Assembly: GCF_040807025.1 (NCBI RefSeq)
Contig: NC_090982.1
Location: forward strand, 52,001,112 to 52,065,111
DNA length: 64,000 bases
Direction: 5' to 3'
Source of the DNA: Struthio camelus
Lineage: Eukaryota; Chordata; Aves; Struthioniformes; Struthionidae
Positions 12,531 to 24,736 of the stretch are shown here, one piece after another (the stretch's first letter is position 1; each line of letters begins with the position of its first letter). The notes beneath the pieces are model-generated. The model was not told where the DNA came from. It ran no database searches and was given only the letters and a program-made list of their open reading frames with translations. A program made the position numbers and the translations under genes.

Positions 12531-12546
12531 AATTATCTAGATAATT
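12531..12546. promoter_or_regulatory. 16-bp palindrome made of two inverted GATA sites
   Basis: AATTATCTAGATAATT is a perfect palindrome containing TTATC and GATAA back to back, the arrangement of a palindromic GATA-factor site. The surroundings (about 12360-12560) are AT-rich and free of recognisable repeats. Binding is inferred from the motif alone and AT-rich DNA yields such sites by chance. Confidence 0.3.
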
Positions 12547-12749
12547 CATCAAAAAACTCTTGGGTCTCTGCATCAGCTCTTTCAAGGAAAAGAAGTCATT
12601 AAGAAACAGAATGGGCAGAAGTATATTAAAAGTAATATTCTTTCTACTAGAAGATACATAGATCATCATGGATCATGGTGAACTAGTGAAGTCATAAAAC
12701 TTGAAATTACATTCCTTATTATATTTTTTCAGCTTTCAAGCTTCAGTGT

Positions 12750-12912
12750 AACAAAAGACAGAATTTGATCCAGAGGCAAAACAAGAAAACGGAGACCTCA
12801 GTCATTTGCACAAAGCCACTGCCATTTGATAAGGCAATCAAGCCTCTCTAACATGCTAAGGTCACCCTGAATGGAAGTAAGATTAGAATCAGTGATTCGA
12901 AATTCCACATGG
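12750..12912 (+). mobile_element. Candidate MIR-like ancient SINE fragment
   Basis: Two blocks recall the core and 3' part of MIR-type SINEs. The first, near 12770-12820, parallels the 'cagatgaggaaactgaggca ... cttgcccaaggtcac' core, here as 'catttgcacaaagccact'. The second, near 12858-12905, parallels 'aaggtcac ... agtggcagagccgggattcg', here as 'aaggtcaccctgaatg' and 'aagattagaatcagtgattc'. About 40 bp separate the two where the consensus has almost none, so there may be an insertion or two overlapping copies. It is noncoding. The resemblance is real to the eye but weak, and a profile search is needed to confirm it. Confidence 0.4.
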
Positions 12913-14129
12913 TAACTAAATTGATCATTGGACAAAGACAAAAATTAGGAGAATAGACTTTACTGGGAGATTACTTGAGCGCATTGAGGAGAATGTCTTA
13001 GATTTATCAGCTGGGTAATAACTTAAAATCAAAAAGAAAAAGAAATTATGTAATTTCTGCAAAGTGGTTCCCTAAATGCTTGTCCTATACCAAGCAAAAT
13101 TAAGAGGAAACTATAAAACCAAGATGAAAAAATGCACAGGAACAAGACTATTTACTAGACACTTCTTTGGTGTTTTCACATTCTAATCAAAGAAAAATAG
13201 CAACAGTACTAAAAGTGATAACAGTGCTATAAAATGGAACAATAAAAGCATACTTTAAGTGAAGTTAATGGGTCATTATGGCAGATTAAAAACCTCTTTA
13301 AAATCTAACCACTAAGACTCTAATTTGCTAATTTACCTTGTGGCCCAGTTCTCGACTGTGTTATTTTTCGCTATAAAGGAGAACTACATGACATACACCT
13401 ACTACCAACATCCTTTTCGGCCCATAGATTGTGGATGTCTCAAAGCAACAGAAATTACATACAGCACAGGCAAAATACTAACGCTTAATACAGCTATTAC
13501 TGCTTGAGCCTTCCTTTCTTCAAATACTGTCCAAGATCTATAGCTTAAAGCAATGCAAAACAATCAATCTTTTCTGAAGTTATGGTAAAATAGCATGTTA
13601 TGTCCTTTGAAAGCCTTAGAGTTTAGCTGTCACATTTTAAAGATGTATCCAAAATTTAGCAAAGTTTCAAAGACTGATAAAACCTGCAGGATTCTCTATC
13701 TTTAGCTCCAATTAGTGCACTGAAGAAGGTTAAACATGCCTTCTTCCAGAGTAGTTAATCTTCCCCAGTAGTCATTATGTTTTATCCATAGCCATGGCTT
13801 ACTAGGAATAAATTGATTTCATGAGGGGATTTATTTATTTGATGATGATACTCCAGGAACAGTAAGCACTTGCCTACGGAGCACAGGCCATCACACAGAC
13901 AGGGCTCTATAGCCCTGCAGATGCGGGGAAACAGTTCTGGGTTCATGTGCCATTCACTTCTTCTGGAGCAGCCTCTCGGATGTGAGGGGAGCTAGGCTGC
14001 ACAAGCAACAACACAGTTCTTGTGCTTTTTCGTGAACTGATGTCCGCAGCACACAATGGATACTGCTCAGCCAGCTCAAGTTACAGTTTGCTAGTCCTTA
14101 TGGGTAGGAGTTCGAAGCACGCTCCATAG

Positions 14130-14185
14130 GTTTTGTTCTGCTCCTATGGAAGTCAACAGCAGGTTGAGTTACGAGTGAGCGAAAC
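14130..14185. repeat. Fragment resembling the same ancient sauropsid repeat
   Basis: The text 'ttttgttctgctcctatgga' followed by 'agtcaacagcaggttgagtt' resembles the family phrase 'tttgatcctgctcccattga' followed by 'agtcaatggcaaaactcc'. The fragment is short and diverged, with no other support. Confidence 0.3.
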
Positions 14186-14424
14186 CAGGTAGAGCCAGTT
14201 TACTGCAAAATACTGTTGGAGCACCAGTAATTTGAAGTGGCCCATCATGCTGAGAGAGGGAGAGAAAAACGAATAGTTAGTACATGTAAGCTCAGCTCAT
14301 TCAAGAGGCAGAACACGACTGGGAAAAAGCACCATTGGTAGAACTCAAGTTTTAGTCGCTAACAAAATGTGGGTTTTGTTGTTAAGAAAATAAAACTTTT
14401 TTTTCCAGTAATTGCTGCTGCTTC

Positions 14425-14448
14425 AAGTCAAGCTTGATTGCTTGACTT
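14425..14448. repeat. Hairpin, 9-bp perfect stem, 6-base loop
   Basis: AAGTCAAGC (14425-14433) pairs with GCTTGACTT (14440-14448). The stem is too short for a microRNA precursor. Confidence 0.8.
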
Positions 14449-14639
14449 CAGTGAGAGTAGCGTGAGAACCTACGCTCGAAAAACAAAACATGTACCCTCT
14501 CCAGTGGATTTTAGACAAATTAAATAAGTTGATATGAGCATATGGTTGGACAAAGGTGCTTAATTCATGCATTTCCTGGATGTCTGCCAACGTATCTGTG
14601 TATAATCTCTATTAAGTCATTTATTTTCCCCTATCATGC

Positions 14640-14770
14640 ACGTATGTACACACTCCAACTATTAGCTGCTGATTAATCCTGACACACTACCATCATTAAT
14701 TAAAAAAAGAAAGTTTCCAAGGTTAATTAACATAAAGTACTTGCAAGAAGTGGTTTTTTGGACAAGTCCC
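14640..14770. promoter_or_regulatory. Candidate conserved noncoding element, homeodomain-rich
   Basis: Within 130 bp there are GATTAATCC (an OTX/PITX-type TAATCC core, near 14672), CATTAATTAA (near 14693) and GGTTAATTAAC (near 14721), so three homeodomain-type cores lie within about 60 bp. No repeat is recognised. Function is inferred from motif density only. Confidence 0.28.
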
Positions 14771-16404
14771 ACATTCAGAACAAAATGACAGAAATCATGC
14801 ACATGGCTATGATACGCTTACTTGCATAGCTGACGATCCATTGGTTTGCCACCAGTAACTTCACACTACAACCGCAGGAAAGTATACAAACAAAAATACC
14901 TATTTTAAGGCTTTAATCTTACTTTAACAATCAAGATTTCTCTCCAATCTAGAGCAAAGATTTTCCAGAGCATCTCATTTCATTGCTAAAGTGCAGGTAC
15001 AGAAGGATAGATTAAGATACTTCTTGTTGGTCAGTACGATAGTACAGAGAGGTAGCTCTCACAAAAGTCTATTCTAGAGAAGCTTGATTTTTAATATCTT
15101 ATCTATCATGATTCATGACACTGGGCCTAATTTTGAGGGACCTTAAAATAAGCTGTCATCAACATCCTTTACACATCCTCAACATTTTTGGTGTAATTCT
15201 GAAAGCCTGATAAACAATAGCTAAATGAGATTTGAAATTCAAAACCAGAAGAGACAGGTAGAAACCAGTCCATGTCTGAGCCGATCTTAACTGGAGGAGC
15301 CGAATTTCCACCCCTTCCACCATATTTATTAGAGAAGAAGGGAGTTCATAAAGCAGCCAGTGATTTGCAAAGCGTGATTAATACCTGCTGCTTCTTCTTA
15401 GCTCTGCATAAAGTGGATGCCTGCCCACATTCACACGTGTCTTTGACAACAATACATTTAAAGGTACAGAGAGTTACGGAAAACAAATTTCAAAGAGTAC
15501 TCGTAGATACGGCTCTTAAATTGTCATGCATAAGTCTTCATGCCAGAAGCGCTTACATATTTATCTGGTCATTGAAGGGAAACAACATTTATGTTATCTT
15601 AGCAGAGTCAGTAAGCCAACAGGGGTCACATACTTGGAAACTCACATGTGTACCTCTGAATCAACATTTTTGACATCAGAAAATAAGCAGTGATTATCTT
15701 TGATCACTGTAATATTTGATCTGCTTAGCATGTTTTTAAAAGTTTTTGTCCTCATGTGACAGTTTTCACTCACCAGCTGAAATCACTAACTAGCTACCTT
15801 TATGCTGCTGCGTTTGTGAAATTAAATGGATAGACTACAGCCACCTTCAGTGGGTTTATATCACCTTGCAACTTGATCTGGACACGATCTGTTATAATAT
15901 CTCAGGTGAGCGATTCAGAGGAGGAACCTAGCTTAACCACACTGTATCGTCCTGACAGCAATCTTTTTCCTCTGGGCTAATGACAAAGGAAGCCTAGAGA
16001 CTAGATTCCTTAAAATAAAGTCAGCCTTTGGGAAACTTTGGGCTCACACCACCTCACCTGCTCCAATACACATGGAAACCAGCTCAGTAAAGACAGTCAG
16101 GATAAAATTTTCTTTAAGTCCATACGTAACAACACTGGATAGGTGGTGTGAGTAGGTGATACAGCTCCAAAGATACAAAAAAAAAATTGTAAGAAATCAT
16201 CTATTTTGGACTACAATAGATGCATTTTAGAGTTATTTTCAAACAAAGTTTCCTAGGATTTGGTTTTCTTCATTTCTTTTTTTTGATGTAAAAATCAGCA
16301 ATTTTCTAACTACAGAGGTTGGAACCAGCATTAAGTCCTACTTGGGACTGCATATAAGAAACAAAAAAAAATACCAGGCTCGCTAAAGCCCTTTTTTCTA
16401 GTTT

Positions 16405-16420
16405 AGAATCATATGATTCT
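16405..16420. repeat. 16-bp perfect palindrome
   Basis: AGAATCATATGATTCT is exactly self-complementary around an E-box-like CATATG. I see no larger structure around it. Confidence 0.8.
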
Positions 16421-16937
16421 CAAGGGTCCAAAGTAACTTGGTGCAATTCATTGGATTTCAGATAACTCCCTGGCCTAGTCTATCAGTCAGTCAGAGCTGG
16501 AGAAACTGTGTACTGTATTATGCAGAAGATGACCTGAGAAGATGTGGATCTGTCTAGAAGAACTTCTGAGGAGTTCAGAAGTCCATTTTTCTTGAACCAG
16601 CTTAAGACAAGACTCTATCCAACCATAGCTCGTTTCTTCATAGCAATAATAATGCTGCTTCCATCACTATTAGTCATTCGCATTACACAGGAGAACTTTC
16701 CAGGCAGTTTTATTGGTGAAACAAGTTTCCTTGCCATTCCTTCCGCCGAGGGAAAGCCAGTCGATTAACTTGTCTAGACATCCTGAGAGGGAGAGATCCA
16801 TCCATCCCATAGCCCAAGGAAAAAGAGTTTTATAGACAAACAGGATACCTAAAATAAATGGAAAAGCAAATGAGGTCGGATGCTAGTCTTATGAAAAAGA
16901 GACATGGTGAAAGAGGAAAGAAGGGTTAGTGTCAAAC

Positions 16938-16954
16938 TTTTTTTTTTTTTTTTT
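16938..16954 (+). repeat. Poly(T) run, 17 nt
   Basis: A simple T17 tract. Read on the minus strand it is a poly(A), but the DNA before it on that strand shows no retrocopy or SINE features that I recognise. Confidence 0.9.
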
Positions 16955-19900
16955 ACCCATGTGTCTGATGCTACCGGAGGAAAAAACGCGAATACACACT
17001 GGTTACAACTTCATACTGAAACTTAAACAAGGCTTTGTTTCTCTTAGTTGCAGGTTTCACTCCAACAAAGAAAAGCTACAACCAAAGCTGCATCTGCAAA
17101 CAGCAACTGGACAGCAATTTTAAGATACTTGCACATTAAACAGTGGGAAATACCACTACTTCAGTCTTTCCCAGAAGAACTTTTATTCACATCATAAAAA
17201 GCATGACTCATACAAAATATCCCAGCAAGAATAGTTCAAAATGTTTGTTAACACACTGTCACATAACAAAACGTTTGTGAGTCTTTGAGTGACAGTTTTA
17301 TAGTCAATATAGGTGAAACTAATCTTTAAAAAAAAAAATGGTTTGACTCAGAGTGCCATGATACAGCAACACAGGTTGCAGAAATAAAAACAAACAGGTG
17401 TAGATACGTGAAACAGCTGATTTTAAAAGGGCAGGGAGAGTGAGAAAAGAGATGAAGCTACTCTATAGATGAACAAATAGGACTAGAAGTAGAATGTTTT
17501 ATTCTCTGTGTTGAGAAGTAAAACTGGGGTCCTCGTTATAAACACTTGGATCCTTTCCAAAAGAAATACCTTCAAGTTCTGCTCTGTGTATTACCTCTTC
17601 TAAAACATCTCCACACAGGCAATAGCTAGATTGGATAGTGTTTTCACAGTGCAAGGTATGTAAGTACGTGTCTCAGTCCACCTCTACCCTCCATTCCAAG
17701 ATGGGAAACATGAACTAGGGAAAATAAAAATAATAATAAAAAGGACCACCCAAATCTTGGACTGGAGCTAAGCTGCATTTGGAGGAGATTCAGGCATTTA
17801 TTTTTGTTTTGTTTTTGAGGTTTTGAAACCATTTTGCTTGGAATTAAGAGTGTGAGCGTGAAAAGGCTTCAGTGAAGAAGCCACTGGCCTGCAAATCACT
17901 GCTTCCACCCAACAGGAGGCAATCAGCTGCATCATGAGCACTGCTCTGCAGGCAGCTCCCGGGGTGGCCCTTCACTCAAAGCACAGGCAGCTGCCTTGTC
18001 CATACCAAATTCTGTGCCTGCTGCAGAGGGAAGATCTGCGCGGTCACGACATGCGGCCCAAAAGTAACAGTGCAGCCCCCTCGGCACGCACAGAAGTGGT
18101 CCTTAAAATGAGGGCACACTTTCCTCTCAGGAACCAAAAGCACCAATGTCTACAACGCGCCCGAGTCCAACGCAACAGATGATCAAACCTCTGCCTTCAT
18201 TCAGAAAGGACAGTACTTGTCAACCCTGACCTCCTGAACACTGAGGAGCACTCCCATCACTCCTATGCAGACACTGAAAACTAAGATCTTCGTATTTAGG
18301 ACTCTTTCCTAGGTTTCATGATTGGTCCTACAGCAATTATCAAGCTGCAGAGCAGGCAGAAGGACTATTCTCTTTTTCTATTGATCCTGAAGTTAATTGA
18401 CAAAAGCTCTGTTTTGAAATTGTACTAGGAAATCTCTGGGCACAGAATCATTTGAAGAGTTGTCACATAACAAAAGCTGTAGATTATTTCCAAGAACTGA
18501 TGCTTGTAAAAGTAAATGCTTTTTTGAGACTTGAGCTAGTTTTGATTGGAAGCATATCACATGCTGTATTTCACTTCCTTGACTGCAAATATAAGTTCTG
18601 CTTTAAGTATTCATGTTTATGAATTCAAAACTTATTTTCTGTGACTGTCCTCCAGGGTTTCTTAGAATTCCCTCTTTCCACAAATATTCCAGGCATCAAG
18701 TTCAACCAAGCAGTAATTAATGGAAGTCATTTTAAAAAGGATGTAACAGTTGAAATAAATTGATTAAAAAAATGGAAGACACTTTAAAAAATGAGATTGT
18801 TACAGTATTCACCCATCTCTAGTCTCCGATGAAACAGAGCATTGCTGCTACTTGGAAGCACATACCCGGCTGATCTGCATTCAGCTTCAACAATGCCTCA
18901 CGTTCAAAGTGTTCCCTCAAGTTATGCAAGTCCTAAATTTATTTACTCACATACATACTCCATACAAATGCAAGTTAATTATCTCTAGATGAAATGGGAT
19001 TTTAACTCTTTTCAGTAGCACTCATGCTATCACAAGGAGGCTTTCCTTTAGCATCAGTTTGATACCAAAGCCAAGACAGCTAAAGAAACAAGATGCATTT
19101 TCTATTTGAAAGTGTACTGCTTATAACAAGAACACAGTTATCAGCATGATACAGAGCACAAGAATGAATAAACCAGCAGTTTACAAGCCTCTCTCTTTTT
19201 AAGGAAACCTGAAAATGAACAATCGCTTTGTCTTTTCTGACCCTGCCTCCGGCCCAGTGGGAACAAACTGGCCTTTGAACCTGTGACTCCCAGCCTCACA
19301 GCCTTCCTCCACAGCTATTCAGCTCGGGGCAGCATCAAATGAAGGGCTTCGCCTGTGTTCACCTTCGCCCACTGCCCACAGCGCAGCTGCAGGGGCCAGA
19401 GCGAAGCGCCTCGCACAGGACCACACAAAGAGCTGACTACCACGCTGCAGCTGGGACAAGCCAGAAATTCTTCCGCTGCCACCTAAGTCACATATTCCAC
19501 AGCCAAGCAACAGATGCGTTTGAGCTGAGTTAGAGGGAAAAATTGGCATAGCTACTTTAATTTGACCTGAGCTCAGAGGTATTAGGGCTTCGAATGTTGT
19601 GTAGTATAAACTGAAATGCAAGAGGTTAGCAGGCAGTTTTCAGCAGAGGGTCACTCCGCCTTTGCAATTAGTCGCATATGAAAAAACTATGGGAACATTA
19701 CAGAACATTGCCAGCTGTGTAGCTGTATGTATAAACCATATCTTCACGGCAAGCGCTATCCTCTTCCTTGTGCCATAGAAAATCTGATATTTGCACTATT
19801 CTGATTTATAGATAGAACACATCTCAACCTTTTCTTCCCATTGACTAGTATTTTATCCAATCTTGGTAAAAATACCCAAGGGCAGACAAGTCCTGTTCCT

Positions 19901-22002
19901 TATTCTGGATTTTAACTGAGACCAATAGGACTACTAGTCTGTGAAACACAGGGGCGTATCTTGAGGATATTAGCTCCCCTTTTTGCACTGCTGAGCTCAG
20001 AACGTCAAATCCAAATGTCAGAACAACGCTTTTTCCATTATACTCCACAAAATGAAAATCAAATGGCTGAGAACAGCAAAGAGCCTACTGCAAGCCTCGA
20101 GAATTCTTTCCTCTTACAGCGACACCCTGAAAAGTCCTTAATATCTCACAGAAGCAAAGCCACAACGAGGAAATACCAAGGTCTATTTTAAACTCATCTG
20201 GCAAACACACGTGACAAAACATCTGATCTCGGAGCAATGTATGGTTGATGCTATTAAGGAAAGCTATTTCTAAAACATGGACCAAAACCAGAACGTTCAG
20301 CAACCCTGGATGTAACGCTGCCATTACATGAGTTGTTCAACTCGGGCTGCTTGTGTAATTCCAATTCAACCCGCTCTTGACTCAAGTTGTCCATCTCTAC
20401 GCGACATGATTGAACAGATTTGTACTTATCCAGAAGTTTTAGATGGAAGCAGAAAAGCAGCAAATTCTCTTTACTGTAGGAGAACTTCATCAGAGAACGC
20501 GGAGAGAAGCACCATCGGACACTGGTAAAAAGGAAAGTACGTCACAGAGGTGGTGTGCTCCTTATTGCGCTTCACAATATTTTATAATAAGACCTACTCG
20601 CACAGCACAAGGAAAGAACACTTAGAAGATATGCATATGTAACGTTGCTAAAGATAATCCTAATGCTGCCCAATAGTTAAATAGCTTCCATTACAAAATT
20701 GGCCATAAAACATAAAACCTAACAAAAAAGCCTCAAGCCAATGTATGTGCATTCACATTTACATTCCGGCAGTAGGCATCTCAGCTTAAGACGAGCCAAA
20801 TATCATCTTCGGGTCCCATAACACATCACTAGTAAATGAAACAAACGACACTAATCATTTTTATCAGCTTTGAAAGTGAGGAGGTGGCAGCATTCACTAC
20901 TTCCTGTTTCTCCTTTGTTTAGTGCTCAAAGTTACACGTTAAAAAGTCTGAAGGATTCTTTCAGGGAGACTGCTCTTTTGAATTATCTACAGGTACAGTA
21001 CTTGCCAAAACAAGGAACAAAAAAAGCACTGGTCTCATCTTCATCACTCATGAAAAGAACTTACACTCGTCATAGTGAATAAGGCTCTCAGACTAAGTTT
21101 GTAGGATAAGCCACCAGATGAAAAGCACCAGAACAGAAAGTTTACAAGCTGAAGTTAAAACCGAAAAATTCTGAGACACAGCATTTCTGGAAAATGAACA
21201 AACCACACACAAAAGTTTCCAGGCTTTTCATGATGTTGTCATTTTATTCTGCTGCTGTCATAATGCCAAGGATCTGGCACAGTTATAATGCCCAGCCAGG
21301 ACTTTTCAGGCAAATAGTGCATCTGGTAGCAACGTGTTTCTCCAGCATCTTTACAGCATTTTGACAGAGTTCAGTTCGGTCAAAGGCTTAATACCAGAAT
21401 GGAAGCCAAGCTCTCCCAGTCTTGGTCAGGCTTTTGTATCAGATCTATTAACTTAGCCAGATGAGAAAGTCTCCTGAAATGCTGTAAGGACTTTTTACTT
21501 TCAAGTCATGAAGGACACTGAATAAGTGCATGACATGATTCTACATAGCACCTCTTAAATTGTCCCTAAAGCTACTTTATCAAGCAAGAACATGCAGGAA
21601 CCTTGAATTTAGAGAGCAAAACTAAGCTGGTCAAGACGAGATGAAGGTAGTTGAAAGAGATGTATCATTAGTTGGTGAACTTACTTCGAAGAGGGTCTGG
21701 AGCAGAAAAAGAAATTTAATTGCTAAAGTGCCAGAAAACAAAAGCAGATTTTATACAACTAAGATTTATCATCACATCCTAGGTAAAACATAGCTGCTAA
21801 ATAGCAGCAAAGTTTTACTTTGTCTAACTACAATCTAGTTAATACTGTGGCTACATTACTGTTTTACACTTCAAAACCATGGGTCACTGCTTTTTCTTTT
21901 ATCTGAATGAATGGACATTTCTTTGTCAGTCTTTTGGCAAGCCCTCTCAGGTATTCATATGGTTTCTTTGCAGACTGAAGTCCTTTTCATTGTTACATTT
22001 GT

Positions 22003-22025
22003 CATCAGTTTCCTTTCAGGTAAGG
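22003..22025 (+). other. Back-to-back acceptor/donor motif (recursive-splice type)
   Basis: CATCAGTTTCCTTTCAG is followed immediately by GTAAGG: a 3' splice site fused to a 5' splice site with no exon between. This is the motif of recursive splice sites in very long introns. It would act only if the window lies in a plus-strand intron, which is unknown. By chance CAGGTAAG is expected about once per strand in a window this size. Confidence 0.2.
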
Positions 22026-22029
22026 AAAC

Positions 22030-24690
22030 GCTTATTTTATCATATGTAAGGGGCAGAACGACATAACTGCTAGCAAGGATGCAAAATAGATTCATAATGG
22101 AGACAATTTGATTTGGTCCGTGTTTGTAGAAGACACCCAAGATTCTTCTGCACAACAACTCAGACCACACACCTGAGTCTGCCAACACAACAAAGTCCAT
22201 AATGAAATTGCCAAATTTTACTATCCTAAAAACAACACATTTGCACTTTAGAGCACACGTCATCTCAGATTCAAAACCACTCTGAGAAGAGAGAGTAAGT
22301 GCATCTTCCCCCTTTCTCTTCAACCACTAGCTTAAGGAACTGGAAACATCTAGCTATACTGTGGAGCTGAAAGTTCTCTCTCAGCTGAGAATTTGAGTTG
22401 CCTAACTTTTATGTATACTTCTCTTAGTATGTTTACGTAACTACAAGCATACTTCGTTTGTCTTTGTTAGACCAGACTACCTTCCATTGACACAAGTAAT
22501 AAAATAGACACTACGAGACAGTAGAAAACCATTATCAGCCAGAGGCATGAGTTAATTACTGCGTCACATAAGCCTGAACTGCTGCTGGAGGAATCTGTGT
22601 GATGGAATTTGTAAAATTAGATCAGTTTCAGTTCATGAAGATCTGAACATGTGCTTTGGTTTCCATTTGATATGGTTTGTTTGAAAGCCCCAGCTGTTAC
22701 TTTGAACACGAGTTCAAATAAAAATCAGATCGCTAAAGAAGTTTGGTCAAAATTGCCAAGAACTGATTCAAAATTATGCAAAATGAAGATTATTTTAATT
22801 TTCAAGACAACAAATTGCTTAAAAGTCATTGGAGGTCAATTTCGATATTTCTCAGTAGCCTTGATGATAACTTGTAGTTAGTTCAGTTGAAAGACTGCAC
22901 GAATATTTTCTGTGCTCAGAATGGCCTCAGAATATTTTAAAGGCAAAATACACGTTTTAAATATCCAATTAGACGTACATGGAAAAGACAAACAAACAAA
23001 AAGAACAAACCCACACCCCCAAGATATCCTTCTTTGGACAGATGTCCCTGTGGGCTTAATAGCCTTCCATATTGATTTCTTGGACAGAGTTCAACAGCTA
23101 AACCAGCAATCTCTGAAATATGTCATTCCATTGCAACAGCAACTACACGTCGAAAAACCAATAGTAACGTATCAGTCTGCATGCCTTTCTTTTGATTAAT
23201 CACCATTTTCGCATCTTACATGTAATGCACTATATTACAAGACATGAGGAACACAGAAAAAACATAGGATAAAATAGATCTTGTGATTATCACTACAAAT
23301 GATTCTATTCTGAAGATTATAAAACCTTGAGTCAATTGAATCATACCATCTGCCATGGATAAATTTTGCTCTGCTGCGGCTCTGCTTTGCCAGCATGAAA
23401 TTACCTTGTACAAAGTTTTACTGTGCTCTGATGAGAAAGAAAAATGCTTTCATCCACAGGGCCCAGTCCTACAGTCATCGGGAATGGTGTTTACTTCAGG
23501 GCATATAACTGACCAGACTTTGAATGAAGGAATAATGGATATTGCATGTACTCTGGCATTCTAGCCAAACAGAGAACTTTTGAAAGCTAGCAGAAAATCA
23601 CTGCATCCCTTTCTGAAACAGACTGTATGAAAAGACAGATGTGGGAGGTGGAAAAGTCAGTCAGGTTTTGGCTCCCCGTTAAACCAAAGAGGCAAGGTCT
23701 CCTTCCCTACTGAAAAATAGAGATACATATGGCCTGCTTTGCACCAAAAAAGTAGAGAACTCAAACTGAAGAAGCATGGACAGTCAGCCTGGATTTGACT
23801 TCAACCTCAATGGAAAATATTACACTTAACTACTGGGTTTTTTTAATCAACTAGAAAACAGTTGTTTCAGTCTAGCTTTGCTTCTTCCTCCTCTCTTTTC
23901 TTCCAAGGAGAGTCTCTCAGTAGTCTACACTGCTGCAAAAATTTACATTACTGCTCTTTGTTTATATTCTTTTATAAGAACCCTTCTGCCTATCCAAGGA
24001 TGACAGATTAAGGTGTCACTAAACTCCACAAGAGCCAATTTAGTGTCCAGTTATTGGGAAAACTGCATGGAGAGCTGGTTCGGGTGAAGATGAATTCCAC
24101 TCCCCCCCCCCCCCCCCCAAACTTGAATAGAATTTACAGCTGCCTGCCCTTAGACTGTGTTTTTAAGACTTCTCCTGATCAGATTTATTGTACTTACTTT
24201 ATCCTTTGTGTTAGCTTCCTCTTCAGAATTAGACTGTGTCTGTGACTTCTTCCTCATTGTCCGTACTGAGGAGGATAAAACACTCCATCATATGGCCGTC
24301 AAACTTGAATCTTTCCTTCCCTGGCTAGCTGCAGGCATTATGCTTTCAATAAACTCATTTCATAAACTGAAACAGTAGATTATAATAAAAGAGAACTGTA
24401 AATTTATGTTTTTCTGGCCAAAGTTTTTTTTTTTTTAAGATCTTATTAAATTTGGGAGTTTTGCATATCTATAGTACAAAGCCTCAATAACAGATTTAAA
24501 AAAGTTAAAAAGACTTATGAAAGAGGTTCCATATGATCCAGGGTTTAGTACTTTCTACATCATAGTATGATCTGAAATACTTCCACAGCTCCACACAGAG
24601 TCAAAATTTTCCCAGTGCAACAGTTTTGGAGTTACACCTCATTTGCAGAGCAGGACCAAAGAGGATCAGTGGATGTCAGCCTCCTTCTTT
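22030..24690. other. No gene seen
   Basis: Unique sequence. The open frame 21955-22323 (minus, 122 codons) spans the left edge and shows no recognisable domain. The C17 run is the only notable low-complexity element. Confidence 0.55.
24102..24118 (+). repeat. Homopolymer run of 17 C
   Basis: An uninterrupted C17 tract follows 'gaattccact'. Long C/G homopolymers are rarer than A/T runs; this one could form an i-motif on this strand and a G-quadruplex on the other. Its length is prone to sequencing error. Confidence 0.95.
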
Positions 24691-24692
24691 AA

Positions 24693-24736
24693 TACATATA
24701 TATACACATATACATGTATATGTACACACACACACA
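24693..24736. repeat. Compound TA/CA microsatellite
   Basis: The tract passes from TA-rich (24693-24703) through a perfect 18-bp palindrome centred on CATG (24706-24723, ACATATACATGTATATGT) into a CA run (about 24725-24736). It is probably polymorphic. Confidence 0.9.

Larger units (their letters stand above)
14771..22000. other. No gene seen; contains the longest open frame of the window
   Basis: The open frame 15272-15673 (plus, 133 codons) is the longest in the window. Its in-frame upstream stop is a TGA at 15233, it has no signal peptide, membrane segment or motif I know, and no splice site brackets it well. It is judged a chance frame. The rest is unique AT-rich DNA with a T17 run and one palindrome. 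Confidence 0.55.

Noticed and set aside
15272..15673. Longest open frame (133 codons, plus)
   Set aside because: No recognisable domain, no convincing splice sites around it, and a frame of this size is expected by chance in 64 kb read in six frames.
21955..22323. Open frame of 122 codons (minus)
   Set aside because: No domain, no start or splice context; judged a chance frame.
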